Assembly (NCBI RefSeq): GCF_949628215.1
Contig: NC_134284.1
Coordinates: 1,240,001-1,304,000 of the forward strand
DNA length: 64,000 bases
Direction: 5' to 3'
DNA from: Phalacrocorax aristotelis
Lineage: Eukaryota; Chordata; Aves; Suliformes; Phalacrocoracidae
Shown: positions 62,514-64,000 of the stretch, one piece after another
Layout of the letters: each line of letters begins with the position of its first letter
Position numbering within the stretch: position 1 is the stretch's first letter
Position numbers and translations under genes: made by a program
Notes under the pieces: model-generated
What the model was told of the DNA's origin: nothing
Seen by the model: the letters and a program-made list of their open reading frames with translations, nothing else
Database searches by the model: none

Positions 62514-64000
62514 CTGTGGAACAAAAAGCAAAAAGTAGTATGTCAGATAAACTATAGTGAAACGACAACAGAACTCAACCCAATATAGACAAGGAAGTTG
62601 CCACAGATGGCTGATTCCAGAGACGCCAGGTCAAAATTTACCTCAAACAGGAATGGCCTGTTTTTACAGAAACTTATCCAAAAAGGGCGGGGGACAGAGC
62701 AGAAGCTACCCTTCCAAATGTCAGCCACTACCTCTGGTAGACAAAAGAAGTAATTTTTCAAACCTGGAATATTTTTCTGACCTATTACCCTCCAATCTCC
62801 GCTGACAGAACTGTGTGTTGAAAAGCATTTATCATGAAAGGATAGCAAAGAGGATATGTTGGGTAAACAGCTCATAAATATTTCTCTTTTTTTGCACAAC
62901 TCTGGCAAGATTACTGAAGGCTGAAACTATAATTTGGATTCAAACAGGACGTCAAGTCAATCCACATTTCCAAGTGAGCGCTGAAGTTCCTGACAGACAG
63001 GGCACTCCACATTCTTGTGGTGATTAACTAGGCAAATGGGATAAGTGTTCTAGAGTACTCAGAGATTAAAGATGCCTTCAAGATATCACCGCAGGTTCAC
63101 AGGTTAATGCCCAAATGCTTCCCCCTCTTCTGGAATAACATCACTTGTTTAATCAGCCAACAAAACTAGACATTTTACTTGAGACAGTCATTTGCTAAGG
63201 TCCTTGTATCTAGGGCTTTGAAGGCCAAAGCACAGCTTTCACTGCTGTTATTCTATTTTTAAACAAACCTAAGACATTTATTTTGCATACATTAAAAAAC
63301 CATCATACCTCTCTAGTATCCACAATCAATGAAAAGAGAATTCTGAAACTCCTGTTTTCTGAATGGCGCAAAAAATATATGTTTTATAAACTTTTGCAAA
63401 AGCACTGAAGATGACCACCAGAGAACTCTTGCAGAGTAGTGCTGGATGAAACCAAATTCTATCAGAAGTCTGATAAATATGCACTAGCCTATTCATCTCT
63501 CAGGGGAGGATAATTCAGTCTTAAATAAAATTTTGGGCAGCAAAAAATGCAGACAGTCATCTTGGTAAAACTTCTCTGATTTAACTTAAAGGCAAAATCA
63601 AAGATAACATTATGAAACCATTGTTGCAGTAAAAAACTGACTTGATAATACCTTTTTGTAAATATGGTCCTCTGCAAAGGCACTTTTTAAATCACCAAGC
63701 TCTCAACAGAGAATATTAAAAAGTTTGGGGTTATCAAAATATTTTTGTATCAGTTTTCTCATATACATGACATGCCTGAGCTGCAGCCTTTCCCTTTCAG
63801 TTCAAATTCCTATTAAGCCCCAGAATAGGAGCTGTAGAGAACTTAAGACAGAATTCCAAACCACCATCTAACAAGTAGCTATCCTCTCAAGTAGCACATC
63901 TAACTATTACAGACTGAGGAACATTATGACTGTTAACATATTACTGCTACCAGGAAATGCAGTCTCACATCTCAGTTAATTCAGAAGGAAATGCTGACTT
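62514..64000 (-). other. VTI1B upstream intron (partial)
   Basis: From the first visible VTI1B exon to the window edge I find no exon encoding the expected N-terminal helix, and no repeat family. It is read as intron; the remaining exons should lie further right. Confidence 0.6.

Overview
The window is vertebrate nuclear DNA and almost certainly avian. Its genes are split by GT-AG introns, its only recognisable interspersed repeats are CR1 LINEs, several of which end in the CR1 terminal octamer, and introns are compact. No prokaryotic feature is present. Four protein genes are supported by exon-by-exon reading with matching splice phases. They follow the order of human 14q24: PLEKHH1 (+), PIGH (-), ARG2 (+), VTI1B (-).

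Layout. Positions 365-15539 hold the last 12 coding exons of PLEKHH1 (the C-terminal 548 residues: most of MyTH4, all of FERM). About 5.5 kb separates the convergent stop codons of PLEKHH1 and PIGH; it holds a U/G-rich PLEKHH1 3' UTR, no gene, and a CR1 fragment. PIGH occupies 26723 down to 21051 in four exons (190 aa, complete). Two CpG islands (about 26190-27260 and 28560-29640) mark the divergent PIGH and ARG2 starts, 2.4 kb apart. ARG2 runs 29170-51628 in eight exons (357 aa, complete, all arginase metal ligands present) and has a 13.3 kb second intron. VTI1B lies tail-to-tail with ARG2; its last five coding exons (193 aa: linker, Qb-SNARE motif, membrane anchor) are at 62513-52034, and its first exons lie beyond the right edge.

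CR1 copies sit at 5.50-6.24 kb (+), 13.49-13.93 kb (-), 20.02-20.49 kb (-), 24.42-24.82 kb (-), 54.26-55.92 kb (-) and 56.04-58.90 kb (+). The last two are head-to-head in one VTI1B intron, and the plus-strand one keeps most of an endonuclease and reverse-transcriptase frame.

The four genes do not form a pathway: a MyTH4-FERM scaffold, a GPI-anchor biosynthesis subunit, mitochondrial arginase and an endosomal SNARE. What links them is conserved synteny and arrangement: convergent, divergent, convergent. The most interesting non-coding signals are the interlocking poly(A) signals between ARG2 and VTI1B, the inverted CR1 pair, a reading-frame lesion shared by two distant CR1 copies, and a perfect 12-bp hairpin between the PIGH and ARG2 islands. 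I did not find convincing evidence for a wholly new biological system.
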